Source: Bacillus sp. B1-b2 (lineage in GTDB: Bacteria; Bacillota; Bacilli; Bacillales; Cytobacillaceae). Taken from it: DNA of 64,000 nt. Below the pieces are notes generated by a model. That model had not been told where the DNA came from, did no database searches, and saw nothing but the letters and a program-made list of their open reading frames with translations. The stretch is taken from assembly GCF_009183415.1 (NCBI RefSeq), contig NZ_WEHU01000003.1, positions 62,001 through 126,000 on the forward strand, read 5' to 3'. A program made the translations under genes and the position numbers. Of this stretch, positions 44,778-53,488 are shown piece by piece; position 1 is the first letter of the stretch, and every line of letters begins with the position of its first letter.

Positions 44778-45038
44778 TTATCGACTTTTTACAAGGAGGC
44801 TTACAGCTTCTTTTACTAATTCCTCTGTATTTTCACCATTTTTGTCAGCTTCCCGTACACATTCAATTAAATTTGAACTAACAATTAACCCTATTGTTCG
44901 GTCAATTCCAGTTCTTGACGCAGATAATTGGGTGATTACTTCCTTGCAATCTTTATTTTCTTCCATCATTTTCAAAATACCTCTTAACTGTCCTTCTATA
45001 CGTTTTACTCTATTTTTTATTTGATCATTATAATCCAT
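44778..45038 (-). CDS. cstR: CsoR/CstR-family persulfide-sensing repressor
   Basis: 86 residues, all helical, of the CsoR/RcnR family. Cys31 (NKDCKEV) and Cys60 (LIECVRE) fall at the exact positions of the two reactive cysteines of CstR, and the copper-ligand histidine of true CsoR is replaced by Asn56. This favours a persulfide sensor over a Cu(I) sensor. The frame is open 30 codons further upstream, but GGGAGTGAGG precedes the ATG at 45038. It heads the sulfur locus, where TACCC-N4-GGGTA repeats occur five times. Confidence 0.88.
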   Translation of the reverse strand: MDYNDQIKNRVKRIEGQLRGILKMMEENKDCKEVITQLSASRTGIDRTIGLIVSSNLIECVREADKNGENTEELVKEAVSLLVKSR

Positions 45039-45176
45039 TTTCCTCACTCCCTGTTTAATTGCTACTAAGTAAATCTTATACGTAGAATTTATGCTATATA
45101 ATTGAGCATTTGATACCGATATATTCATCTAAACTCATAATCAGACGAAATATTTTCACTGACAAGCTTTATAATA

Positions 45177-45190
45177 TACCCCACTAGGTA
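45177..45190. promoter_or_regulatory. CstR operator-like repeat 1
   Basis: TACCC-CACT-AGGTA inside a longer inverted repeat ATATACC / GGTATAT, 139 bases upstream of the repressor start. Expected site of autorepression. Confidence 0.6.
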
Positions 45191-45647
45191 TATTGTCAAT
45201 AATAATACAACTCCAATATTAGGATTCTTTTACACTTAGATTAATAATTTATAACAAACATATGTAATGTTATCACCCGTATCTCTGTTATTTGATGACC
45301 CACTTTTAGTTACACAAACAGATAAATAGACATGGACAAACAAAAAAGCAGTGCCACAAGATCCAAGCATATTCAGATTTTAGACACAGCTTTAATCTGG
45401 ATCTTTAACGAAAATAGATGCACTTTTTATTAAGGAAAAGCACCCGTTTGTTTAAGTGTATCCCTTCACAAACTTATCCCTTTTCTTACTGCCTTAAAAG
45501 TATCATGTCCTTTTTACCACATATTTTGCAATGCCCTTAACCAATAATATCGTACATAATTTGTGATATAATTTAAGAAATAACCTTATTTTAAAATATG
45601 TTTATTACTAATATTAACTATTTTTATTTTTAGAAGGAGGAATACAA
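45191..45647. other. Gene-free gap
   Basis: About 450 bases. A complex imperfect hairpin (AAGATCCA..TGGATCTT, inner ATTCAGATT/AATCTGGAT) spans about 45358-45408. No gene recognised. Confidence 0.4.
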
Positions 45648-45842
45648 ATGAATGAAGAACAAGGCGACACACTAATAGATTACATAGGTGTTATGTCTGA
45701 TAACCTTACCAATGGTACCAACAACCTAACTGAACAATTAATTAGCATATTAAATGTAACAAATATACTTTTAGGTATTATTGCTGTAACTTTAGTTACA
45801 TCCACCATAGTTAAAATAATAGAAATCAAAAAATCCAAGTAA
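45648..45842 (+). CDS. Small single-span membrane protein
   Basis: 64 residues behind a strong GGAGGA site. An acidic, asparagine-rich first half (EEQGDTLIDYIGVMSDNLTN) is followed by one hydrophobic segment (ILLGIIAVTLVTSTIVKII) and a lysine-rich end. No family recognised. The good ribosome site and clear topology support a real gene. Confidence 0.55.
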   Translation: MNEEQGDTLIDYIGVMSDNLTNGTNNLTEQLISILNVTNILLGIIAVTLVTSTIVKIIEIKKSK

Positions 45843-46092
45843 CATTACCTAATGGAAAAAAAGGATTTAATTGCTCTTTTTTCTTTATGGTAATGTTTTT
45901 TTAATGATTATTCTTGTCATTCTTTGCAACAGCTACATTAAAAGAAGTAACTCATTTCTTCCACAATCCTGCCCCGTTTCTCCCAAAAGAGTTTTTTCAA
46001 TTTCTTACAGGGAAGCTGCCAAGATTCAGACATTAGAAAAAGGCTTCCTTTTTATATAAGGAAAGCACCGTTGAACATATATACATTTTGCT

Positions 46093-46656
46093 CTATTTTA
46101 AAACTGTCTCGGCTGGTGTAAATGCTTCCCATTGATTATATTTCGTTGTTATTGATGAAATAAACCAATACTCTCTAAGTGGTTCTAAATTCTTTTCAAC
46201 AACTATAATCTTCTGTCCACCACCATAATTTCCATATGATGCCCATAAATCGTATTTAACTGTATACCGAATTTTGGATTCGCTAAGTTTTTCTACGTTG
46301 GTAAAACGAAAGTTGCTAACCGAAGGGCTTGACTGCCCTGTTACCCAGCGAATTTGCTCAAATTTACTCCTCGATTGTTTTTGAAGAGAAGGGGACAACA
46401 TTGCATATTGAACAGCACCACTTCGATTATTTACGCCTAATAACCATAATTCAATGGCTTGTTTTGGTTCGCCTACCATTAAACCATTCATAAAAGACAT
46501 TAACTGGATTTCTAAATTATTGAGTTGTTGGACTTCAGGAGTTGTTTTCCCCTTAAGAGAATGGGTATCGTTTGTTTTTGCATTTACTGTTCCATTAGAC
46601 AACCCACAAATTAATATACTAAATAAAATCACTAGTAAAGGTTTACTTTTATTCAT
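46093..46656 (-). CDS. Secreted protein of unknown function
   Basis: 187 residues with an export signal: basic start, hydrophobic core (PLLVILFSILICGLSNG) and a likely cleavage after VNA. The mature part has SFMNGLMVGEPKQAIELWLL and a strand-rich end with QKIIVVEKNLEPLREYWFIS, suggesting an NTF2-like or DUF-type fold. The frame opens with GTG, but AGGGTG fits the ATG at 46656. Single gene. Confidence 0.7.
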   Translation of the reverse strand: MNKSKPLLVILFSILICGLSNGTVNAKTNDTHSLKGKTTPEVQQLNNLEIQLMSFMNGLMVGEPKQAIELWLLGVNNRSGAVQYAMLSPSLQKQSRSKFEQIRWVTGQSSPSVSNFRFTNVEKLSESKIRYTVKYDLWASYGNYGGGQKIIVVEKNLEPLREYWFISSITTKYNQWEAFTPAETVLK

Positions 46657-46729
46657 TTTCTTCACCCTAAATTATATTTAGGTTTAGTATTTCTTATTCA
46701 GTTACAATCATTTCCCTTCTTCCACTGCC

Positions 46730-46795
46730 CCTTTTCTACCATAAGCAATGGTTTCACTCATAACAGGAATGCTGCCCCGTTTATTACATAAGAAT
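46730..46795 (-). repeat. Dispersed repeat R2, copy with long tail
   Basis: Minus strand: TATGTAATAAACGGGGCAGC, ATTCCTGTTATGAGTGAAAC, then CTTATGGTAGAAAAGG. Both core and tail match the copy at 34613-34699. Confidence 0.5.
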
Positions 46796-46843
46796 TAGTT
46801 AGTGGAATATTTCTAATAATCAGTCCATAAGATTTTTTTGTAC

Positions 46844-47317
46844 CTACAATATCTTTTTTAATATTAATTCATCATTTAATGGAATTCCTTCATTTCCTAT
46901 TAAAGGTATTGAAGGTTTTAAGTCTCGTGCTTTATTTACACCATTAGGAACAACAGTTGTAATTCTGTAACCTCTTTTTTGATAAAATTTTAAAGCATTT
47001 ATATTATCATTTGTGGTTACTAAACTTACTATTTGTATTTTTTTCTGCTTTGCTATGTTTTCAACTTTCTCCATCAATGAGGTGCCAATGCCCTTTCCTT
47101 CTTGAAGACTATCTAATGAAATAACCTCAATTTCATTATCTTTAATTATATAAGTAACTAAACCAATAATCTGATTATTCACCTCAAAAATGAATCCATC
47201 CAAAATATCGCATCGATAAATACCAGTTGAAATTACCATTTCAGGACTTCCCCAATGTACTTTAAAAAAAGAAACTACCTTTTCTCTATTTTCTATCGTT
47301 ATTTCTTTAATACTCAA
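46844..47317 (-). CDS. GNAT family N-acetyltransferase
   Basis: 157 residues. VISLDSLQEGKGIGTSLMEK holds the CoA-binding QxxGxG signature and LKFYQKRGYRI ends the core fold. The C-terminal extension (KPSIPLIGNEGIPLNDELIL) marks a subfamily that often acts on small molecules. The longer frame has no ribosome site; GGGGGA six bases before supports a TTG start at 47317. Acceptor unknown. Confidence 0.85.
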   Translation of the reverse strand: MSIKEITIENREKVVSFFKVHWGSPEMVISTGIYRCDILDGFIFEVNNQIIGLVTYIIKDNEIEVISLDSLQEGKGIGTSLMEKVENIAKQKKIQIVSLVTTNDNINALKFYQKRGYRITTVVPNGVNKARDLKPSIPLIGNEGIPLNDELILKKIL

Positions 47318-47581
47318 GTGAATTCCCCCATATCTTCCAAACACTTATTTAAGATTACTCATTTAACATTATAAAATATGATAACAAATTATATAAAAGT
47401 TTCTTCCACTAATCTCCCCTATAGTGACATAATAAAATAAACTAAAGGGTGCATTCAATCCATCTTGGATTAATGCACCCTATTAGAGAACTCAAAAAAG
47501 CAATTGAAATTCAATGTGAAATTTTTATAAGAAGTAGCATCCAAGTCCAAATAATAATATCTCTTGCTGAATTTCTTAAAT

Positions 47582-48139
47582 CTAAAGAATTGACTTGAAG
47601 GCTTTTCTATGCCTAAAGTAATCAATTGTATATTTAGAACTTATGTATAAAAGGAAAATCCCAGATGCCCCAAAATAAGCATATTCAAAGACCATCAATA
47701 AACCAATAGAAATTATAAAACCAGTAAAGGACAAACCAGTATATAAAAGGAGAGAAGTCATTTTTCGTTTCTCCCTCTCTCTATAGGATTCCTGGTCCGA
47801 AAAAATATCGCTTTGTGCATTAGTGGAGTTCTTATAAAAAATATGCTTGGAGTACCACTTACTTTTTGAAAGCAGCGTCCAACCAGAGTCTTGAAAAATC
47901 TCTTTATACTCCTCAAACTCTCTCTTATTATTTAAGTTACGAAAATCAATTTTGTAAATTACATTTTGAAGATTTTCATTTTGTGATTGTTCAAAGATAT
48001 ATTGACATTCATCAACATCCTCTGAATCATAACTTTTAAGTATCCAACCTTCGTTTAACATACTTTGTAACCATTCTTCTTCCTTAGAAAAATTAGTAAA
48101 ACGTTTTGTCACCTTTTTAGTAGTATTAATTTTTTTCAC
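47582..48139 (-). CDS. DUF2812 membrane protein
   Basis: 185 residues. The N-terminal DUF2812 part (FTNFSKEEEWLQSMLNEGWI) is soluble; two hydrophobic segments follow near 130-175 (LLLYTGLSFTGFIISIGLLM; AYFGASGIFLLYISSKY). It overlaps the PadR stop by 14 bases, the standard PadR-DUF2812 gene pair of Firmicutes, whose role is unknown. Confidence 0.85.
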   Translation of the reverse strand: MKKINTTKKVTKRFTNFSKEEEWLQSMLNEGWILKSYDSEDVDECQYIFEQSQNENLQNVIYKIDFRNLNNKREFEEYKEIFQDSGWTLLSKSKWYSKHIFYKNSTNAQSDIFSDQESYREREKRKMTSLLLYTGLSFTGFIISIGLLMVFEYAYFGASGIFLLYISSKYTIDYFRHRKAFKSIL

Positions 48140-48467
48140 TACTCCCCATCCCTCCTTGAATAATTATCTTTGAATAATTAATCATCCGAATATATCTCGT
48201 ATACTCCGTATGAAGTACATCTTTTCCTTGATCCGTAATACAATATGTTTTCTTCTTACGTTTTTCCTTTTCAAAAGCTATTGTTTCTATCAACCCTTGT
48301 TTCTCTAAATTTTTTAATACTCCATAAAGAGTCCCAGGTGCGATAATATACTTTCCTTCACTGGTATTTTCAATTTCTTTAATAATGCCATAACCGTGAA
48401 GTGGCTCTCGATAAAGGGCTAATAAAATTAAATATGTAGATTCTGATAATGGATTTACAGGAATCAC
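48126..48467 (-). CDS. PadR family transcriptional regulator
   Basis: 113 residues, starting at GTG 48467. STYLILLALYREPLHGYGII and APGTLYGVLKNLEKQGLIET form the PadR winged helix, with wing KKKTYCITDQGKDVLH. It controls, and overlaps with, the DUF2812 gene. Repeated ATATATCGA motifs just upstream may be its operator. Confidence 0.88.
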   Translation of the reverse strand: MIPVNPLSESTYLILLALYREPLHGYGIIKEIENTSEGKYIIAPGTLYGVLKNLEKQGLIETIAFEKEKRKKKTYCITDQGKDVLHTEYTRYIRMINYSKIIIQGGMGSSEKN

Positions 48468-48489
48468 CTTTTCTTTTATATTGTCCTAC

Positions 48490-48532
48490 AATATATCGAC
48501 ACTCATAATATATATATAAATATATCGATAGT
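48490..48532. promoter_or_regulatory. PadR operator candidate, AATATATCGA repeats
   Basis: AATATATCGACACTC and AATATATCGATAGTC are direct repeats 31 bases apart around the expected padR promoter; the second includes the palindrome TATCGATA. Confidence 0.45.
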
Positions 48533-48694
48533 CAAGCTATAAACAAAATTATGATTCTACACAATAACAAACATCGCGTTAATAGAATGACACCATAATC
48601 TCGAAAGAATGTAACTAAGTAGACACTAATGATTTAGTATCTTAATGGTTAACTTGTGAATATTTTCACTTAAATTATCCTGCCCCGATACCAC

Positions 48695-49086
48695 CATTAG
48701 ATAGAGTGGGGTGACCATTCACATGGCCACCCCCTCATCAAACCGTACGTGACCTAATTAAGGCATACGGCTTACTAAAGTGTTATATTCAACTCTTATT
48801 TTCCCGGTAATTTCGGATTTCCTTATATACCAATACCTAAAGTTGAAGTGGAGACCTCACGGGGGGTCATCGCACTTTCCTACTGAACATACCCAATACT
48901 ATCACTTGATAAGCTTTCCTTAGTCGACTGGTTACTTTGGCAAGGAACAGATAAAGGTATACGGACTTCTCGTTCTTTCCGCACGGTCGTCAACTTATCC
49001 AGCCGTTGTCCTTCACGCTTTTGCATTTGGGTCTGCTCATCCAACGTTTCAAAAGCCTGATTCAGATTACTCTTGTTTATTATCAT
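48695..49086 (-). mobile_element. Group II intron remnant
   Basis: On the minus strand AGCCGTATGC..CACGTACGGTTT has the paired ends of group II intron domain V, and GAGGGGGTGGCC with its inverted partner GGTCACCCC follows, like domain VI and the 3-prime end. A GTGCG that could be the intron 5-prime end lies at 48871-48875. Before it a 68-codon frame (NLNQAFETLDEQTQMQKREG) of unknown family could be a disrupted host or intron frame. Base composition is more GC-rich than the surroundings. No reverse transcriptase is present. Confidence 0.5.
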
Positions 49087-49294
49087 TTCAATTATTTAAA
49101 GGAAAGCACCTTAAATAGCAATTGCACCAATAGCAAAACGTTTAGGTTTTTTTATAAAAGTTCCATGAGGTTTTTTTGTAATTAATTCAAGGAGTCATTT
49201 AGTTCACAATCTGAATTATTTGCCAAGTTAAAAAATGCTCGTCAGGAACATCCTAACTCCTAAATTTATATAGCTTTTGAAGGCAGTACGACCA

Positions 49295-50074
49295 TTAAGT
49301 TAATATTAGTCCGCTGAAAACCATTAGTAGGTTTAGAATAAGATGCCATATAATTGAAAGAAAAATACTTTTAGATTTTACTGAAATACCGCCATAATAA
49401 AAACCTCCGAATGAGAAAACAATACATAAAATCCATGAAAAACCAAGCGAATAATGCTGCAGACCGAAACCAATGCTTGTTGCTATAACAGCATATTTTT
49501 CTCCTAATTGTTCAGAAAAACGAGTTAAAAGAGTACCTCTCCAAATTATTTCTTCAAAAAATGCATTTGTTAATGAAAATACAAGAGCGACTAGCCATAT
49601 GTCTTGAAAAAAAGCCCCTCCCTTTAAGATGATTAAGGGTATAAATATTAAAATATTTGTAGTGAAGGCAATGATAAGGAATGTACTTACCTTTGTGCTA
49701 TGAATACCTGACCAAATAAAAGGAAAGAAAATTGTTTCATTCCACTTTGGCTTGTTCCAGTAGTTATTAAATTTAGTATGAGAAAAAAGAGAAAAGAGTA
49801 ACATCGGCAATAAAATAATAATCAATGATAATCTACTTAGCAAGATAGATAGTTCCTTTATTTCAATTTCAACTAGAAGAATATTTATGATAAATAAATA
49901 AAGGGAAAAACCAATACCAAAGAATAAGACAGTTATAATAAATGATTTTAAAGTATTATCTAACTTAACCAATAAAATTGAAACTAACAACCAGAGTATA
50001 ACTAGAATTTGATTATGAGTTTGTAAAAAAATGATAAGAAAAGCAAATAATATAATACAAATAATATTTTTCAT
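49295..50074 (-). CDS. CPBP family intramembrane protease
   Basis: 259 residues with about eight membrane segments. The Abi/CPBP motifs are clear: EEIIWRGTLL (glutamates and arginine of motif 1), IGFGLQHYSLG (histidine of motif 2) and the late IWHLILNLLMV (motif 3). CPBP proteins include prenyl-protein proteases and bacteriocin self-immunity factors. GGGGAGGT supports the ATG at 50074. No bacteriocin gene is visible next to it. Confidence 0.87.
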   Translation of the reverse strand: MKNIICIILFAFLIIFLQTHNQILVILWLLVSILLVKLDNTLKSFIITVLFFGIGFSLYLFIINILLVEIEIKELSILLSRLSLIIILLPMLLFSLFSHTKFNNYWNKPKWNETIFFPFIWSGIHSTKVSTFLIIAFTTNILIFIPLIILKGGAFFQDIWLVALVFSLTNAFFEEIIWRGTLLTRFSEQLGEKYAVIATSIGFGLQHYSLGFSWILCIVFSFGGFYYGGISVKSKSIFLSIIWHLILNLLMVFSGLILT

Positions 50075-50396
50075 ATCATATACCTCCCCTTCTGCAAAGA
50101 TATTTCTTGCTTTATCGACGAAAGTTTGCATACATAATACAAATAATGAAACTATTATTCTATTCCTTTTACATTTCGGATTGAATAGAACTCGCCATCC
50201 CCCTTCTTTAAGTCACAATAATTATAAAAAGAGGAATTTGTAATACTATGGACCAATTTCCCCACCATCAAGTAAGTAAAAAGGATAAAGTTGAAAACTT
50301 ACTTTGTTAATAAAAATTAAAACAAATCACTTATATTTATTGGGAAGGTATTATAATTAAGAATAGATAAAATTCTCTATCGAATAATCCCTTTTC

Positions 50397-51026
50397 TTAC
50401 ATAAGATTAGGGTTAAGGAGTTTTCCCCAATAAGTGGGGTGGTTATTTACCAAGAGCCTATATTGTTTAAGTATTTCTATCTCATTAGGGAAGTGCCCTC
50501 CCTTTTCCTTCTTATACGGTGCCACAAGAATAACTGGGTCTCGATGAATATTTTCATATAATATGTCTTTTTGAATAGGTTCCATTCTACAGATACCTAT
50601 GTCTGCATTGCTAAGTCTAATCTGTTCCCCTATATTGAATGAATTTACTATATTTACAATAACCTCGATATCAGGATTCTCCTCTATAAAATCCAGCAGA
50701 ATATCTGGGAGTATAGAGGATGCTATTTGTGGAGCAACAGCAATAGTGAGTTTCCGATTATATCCTTGTTTTCACCTGCCGAATTCATCCATACCCTTAT
50801 CGTATTCATCTAAAAATCCTGTAGCATACGAAAGAAATTTATAACCAGCAGGAGTGAGAGCAATGTTTTTACCAACTCGATCAAACAATTTAATATTCAA
50901 ATAGTTTTCAAGATTTTTTATATGTTTGCTGAGAGCTGGTTGTGTTAAGAAAAGATCTTCGGAAGCCCGTCGAAGGTTTTCATACTTTGCTACGACTGTA
51001 AAAGTCTTTAGTCATTTAATGTCCAT
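50397..51026 (-). pseudogene. LysR family regulator with two in-frame TGA codons
   Basis: From the ATG at 51026 one frame runs 210 codons: MDIK-stop-LKTFTVVAKYENLRRAS, TQPALSKHIKNLENYLNIKL, then GMDEFGR-stop-KQGYNRKLTIAVAP and most of the ligand domain, ending at 50397. Both stops are TGA where Trp is expected (DIKW; GRWK), so each is one G-to-A change. The C-terminal ~85 residues are missing. Divergent from a methyltransferase, with a LysR box between them. Confidence 0.75.
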
Positions 51027-51048
51027 TGAATCTCTGCCCCTTTCATTG

Positions 51049-51063
51049 ATAACAGTTTGTTAT
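51049..51063. promoter_or_regulatory. LysR box (T-N11-A palindrome)
   Basis: ATAACA-GTT-TGTTAT, a perfect palindrome with the T-N11-A pattern, between the broken LysR and methyltransferase genes. Confidence 0.5.
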
Positions 51064-51160
51064 TAATTTCCAATGTTTTTGTTAATTTCCATTATATACT
51101 AGATAATTTACAATTGAAGTACTCTAGTAAAAAATTAGAAATTTCAGGGGGAGATCTACT

Positions 51161-51846
51161 TTGGATACCACTTTTAATAAGTTAAGAGAAAAGTTTAACC
51201 AAAACGCACTACAATATGATAATCAACGAAGGAAATTAATTCCTTGTTTTGATGATTTTATTCCATTCCAATATCTATTATTAAGACAAAGAAGGAATCA
51301 CCAAGAGTTCTAGACATAGGGGCTGGAACAGGGTTATTTTCTGCCTTCATAAAAGAAAAGTTCCCAAAAGCAAAAATTACACTAATAGATATTTCTGAAA
51401 ACATGTTAGACCAAGCAAGGATTCGATTTAAAGAAGAGGATCATATTGACTATGTAATTTCTAATTATGCTGAGCATAAATTTGAATATAGCTTTGATAT
51501 TGTGGTGTCCTCACTCTCCATACATCACATAACAGATGAGGAAAAGAAGAAGATGTTTGATAAAATTTACTCTTTATTAAATGCTGATGGGATATTCATA
51601 AATGCTGACCAAGTACTTGGTCATACATCCTTTATAGATTCCTTATATAAAAATGATTGGAAAAATAAAATAAATAGGAGTGGCTTAACGATTAGCGAAA
51701 TTGATGCTGCTCATGAGAGAACAAAACTTGATAAAATGACTACACTAAACAATCAAATTAATTGGTTAAAAAGTAGTGGATTTAAAGATGTTGATTGTAT
51801 TTATAAGTACTTTAATTTTGTTGTATTATTCGCGAGAAAAGATTAG
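51161..51846 (+). pseudogene. SAM-dependent methyltransferase, one-base frameshift
   Basis: TTG start at 51161 behind GGGGGA. The first frame (FNKLREKFNQNALQYDNQRR) shifts near 51256 to another phase reading SIPISIIKTKKESPRVLDIG and AGTGLFSAFIKEKFPKA (motif I), then VVSSLSIHHITDEEKKKM to 51846. One extra T in the TTTT at 51256-51259 restores a single ~229-residue protein. The clean second part alone would lack the N-terminus. Confidence 0.75.
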
Positions 51847-52666
51847 CCTGAACACTCTAGTGCCCCCTAGATATCTAACATTCCTATCGTTCATGAGGCC
51901 TTTCTTTACTAATATAGTATAGACTTGTAAAAAATATAAAAAAACATTTTACACCATCTAGTATTTTACAATTTCTTATAAGGAATATTATCAAAGAAGC
52001 CTTCAATATCACAGTCATCTGTTAGCTGCTTAACTCTTTTTTTATTGTGTCCTTGACATAGGGACCAGTTAAGAATGAGCTTACCTTTTTTTAAGGAAAG
52101 CTCCCTATATCTTAAGTGTATTATTTTCCATGTAAAGAATCATTCACCATTAAATCTTATAATCAACGCATTTCTTTCTACTTATTAATCTTCCTATTAA
52201 CTACGAGCAACTTAATACAATAATATCAGTGCAAAATAAATAGCTTAAAACTACGGGAATTTTTTGGGGGAAGCTTTTCCTTAAAATTAGTATAGAAAAA
52301 AACTAAATGAAAATACCCTTAGGACTATCATCTAGTTCCTATTTTCAACAATTAATATATATATCTTGGATGTCACTGCCGTTCTGGGCCACACACTCTT
52401 CCTCTTGAATACTTGAGTGCTATCTTCAGTCCAGCTCATCTTGTGGTTTTTCAAGGAAATTTCGAATATGCCTCCCTATTATTAATTCTTATCTTGTAGA
52501 GATATCACTTAATTTTTATAGTATCAATCAATAATATAATTGTCTTCTAGAGAAATAAAGAAAAATTATTAAGTTATAGTTTAATCTCCTATCAAACAGG
52601 GTAAAGTTTAAAATATTTATATCCTTTTTTATTCTGTACAAAAAATTATAACTAGGAGTAATGTAG
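51847..52666. other. Gene-free gap with a possible reverse transcriptase trace
   Basis: About 820 bases with no intact gene. On the minus strand near 51966-52020 a short frame reads TDDCDIEGFFDNIPYKKL, similar to the D-x-FFD-I catalytic start of group II intron reverse transcriptases. Only about 20 residues remain and the call is weak. A GAGCTTACC..GGAAAGCTC hairpin lies near 52075-52105. Confidence 0.35.
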
Positions 52667-53488
52667 ATGAATACTATAGATAATATGAAAGATGAAATAA
52701 AAAATTTTATTACGGAGAATGAAGAACTGTTTCAAAATAAATTACTTACAGAGGCAGTAAATGTGTCTTCAAAAGTTTCTGATATATTAAAAAAAGGAAA
52801 TATTGATTTAGTAAAGAACGCCAAAAAATTGATTTTTTTTGTTGTAGAGCAAAAGGAAGAAGATTTAGTTTCTTTTGCTAATTTTGAAGGAATTGCATGG
52901 GCTAAACATTCTTTAACCTTAAAGTTGAAACTAGAGTGGATACAGGCTATTCGGAGAACATTATGGCATTATATTAATGTACTTGATAACGAAAAAGATA
53001 TAGTTCAAAATCGCAATCACTATTATAGTATGGAGAAAATTTTCAACGAGAAAATAGACCAATTTTTAAATAATTTTTTTCTAAGCTATTCAAAATTTAA
53101 AGATGAAATGCTTTATAAACAGAGAGAAATGGTGGAACATTTATCAGTTCCTATCATCCCTATTAAACAGTACGTTTCTGTTCTACCTTTAATCGGTGAT
53201 ATTGACGACTATAGAATTAGGGTAATTGAAGAAAAAGTTCTAAATGATATAGCAGAAACAAGAATTCAAACTTTAGTAATTGATCTTTCTGGTTTGGCTA
53301 CTATGGAAAGAGATGTTATCGATTATTTCGAGAAAATCTTAGCCGGAATATCTATGATGGGTTGTAAAACTATTCTCACTGGATTAAGACCAGAGCTAGT
53401 AAAAAAAATGGTTCATTCAGGTATTCACTTTGGGAAGGATTCTGAGACAAAAGGGACACTGCAAGAAACTTTGAAGTTATATCTTTAA
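52667..53488 (+). CDS. RsbR-like STAS domain protein
   Basis: 273 residues. The N-terminal ~150 residues are helical, like the RsbR sensory (non-haem globin-like) domain. The C-terminal ~115 form a STAS domain with VSVLPLIGDIDDYRIRVIEE and TLVIDLSGLATMERDVIDYF. It is a probable stressosome component feeding the sigma-B pathway; Ser in IDLSG takes the place of a phosphorylated Thr. A weak ribosome site (AGGAGT) precedes the ATG. No rsbS/rsbT neighbours, as usual for accessory RsbR paralogues. Confidence 0.85.
   Translation: MNTIDNMKDEIKNFITENEELFQNKLLTEAVNVSSKVSDILKKGNIDLVKNAKKLIFFVVEQKEEDLVSFANFEGIAWAKHSLTLKLKLEWIQAIRRTLWHYINVLDNEKDIVQNRNHYYSMEKIFNEKIDQFLNNFFLSYSKFKDEMLYKQREMVEHLSVPIIPIKQYVSVLPLIGDIDDYRIRVIEEKVLNDIAETRIQTLVIDLSGLATMERDVIDYFEKILAGISMMGCKTILTGLRPELVKKMVHSGIHFGKDSETKGTLQETLKLYL

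Noticed and set aside
44778-45038. Copper-sensing CsoR
   Set aside because: The histidine ligand is Asn56, and the neighbourhood is sulfur relay, not copper export.
49295-50074. Bacteriocin immunity gene
   Set aside because: CPBP motifs are present, but no bacteriocin precursor or exporter is adjacent.
50397-51026. TGA read as tryptophan
   Set aside because: Other genes in the window terminate at TGA, and the gene is also truncated, so ordinary decay explains it.
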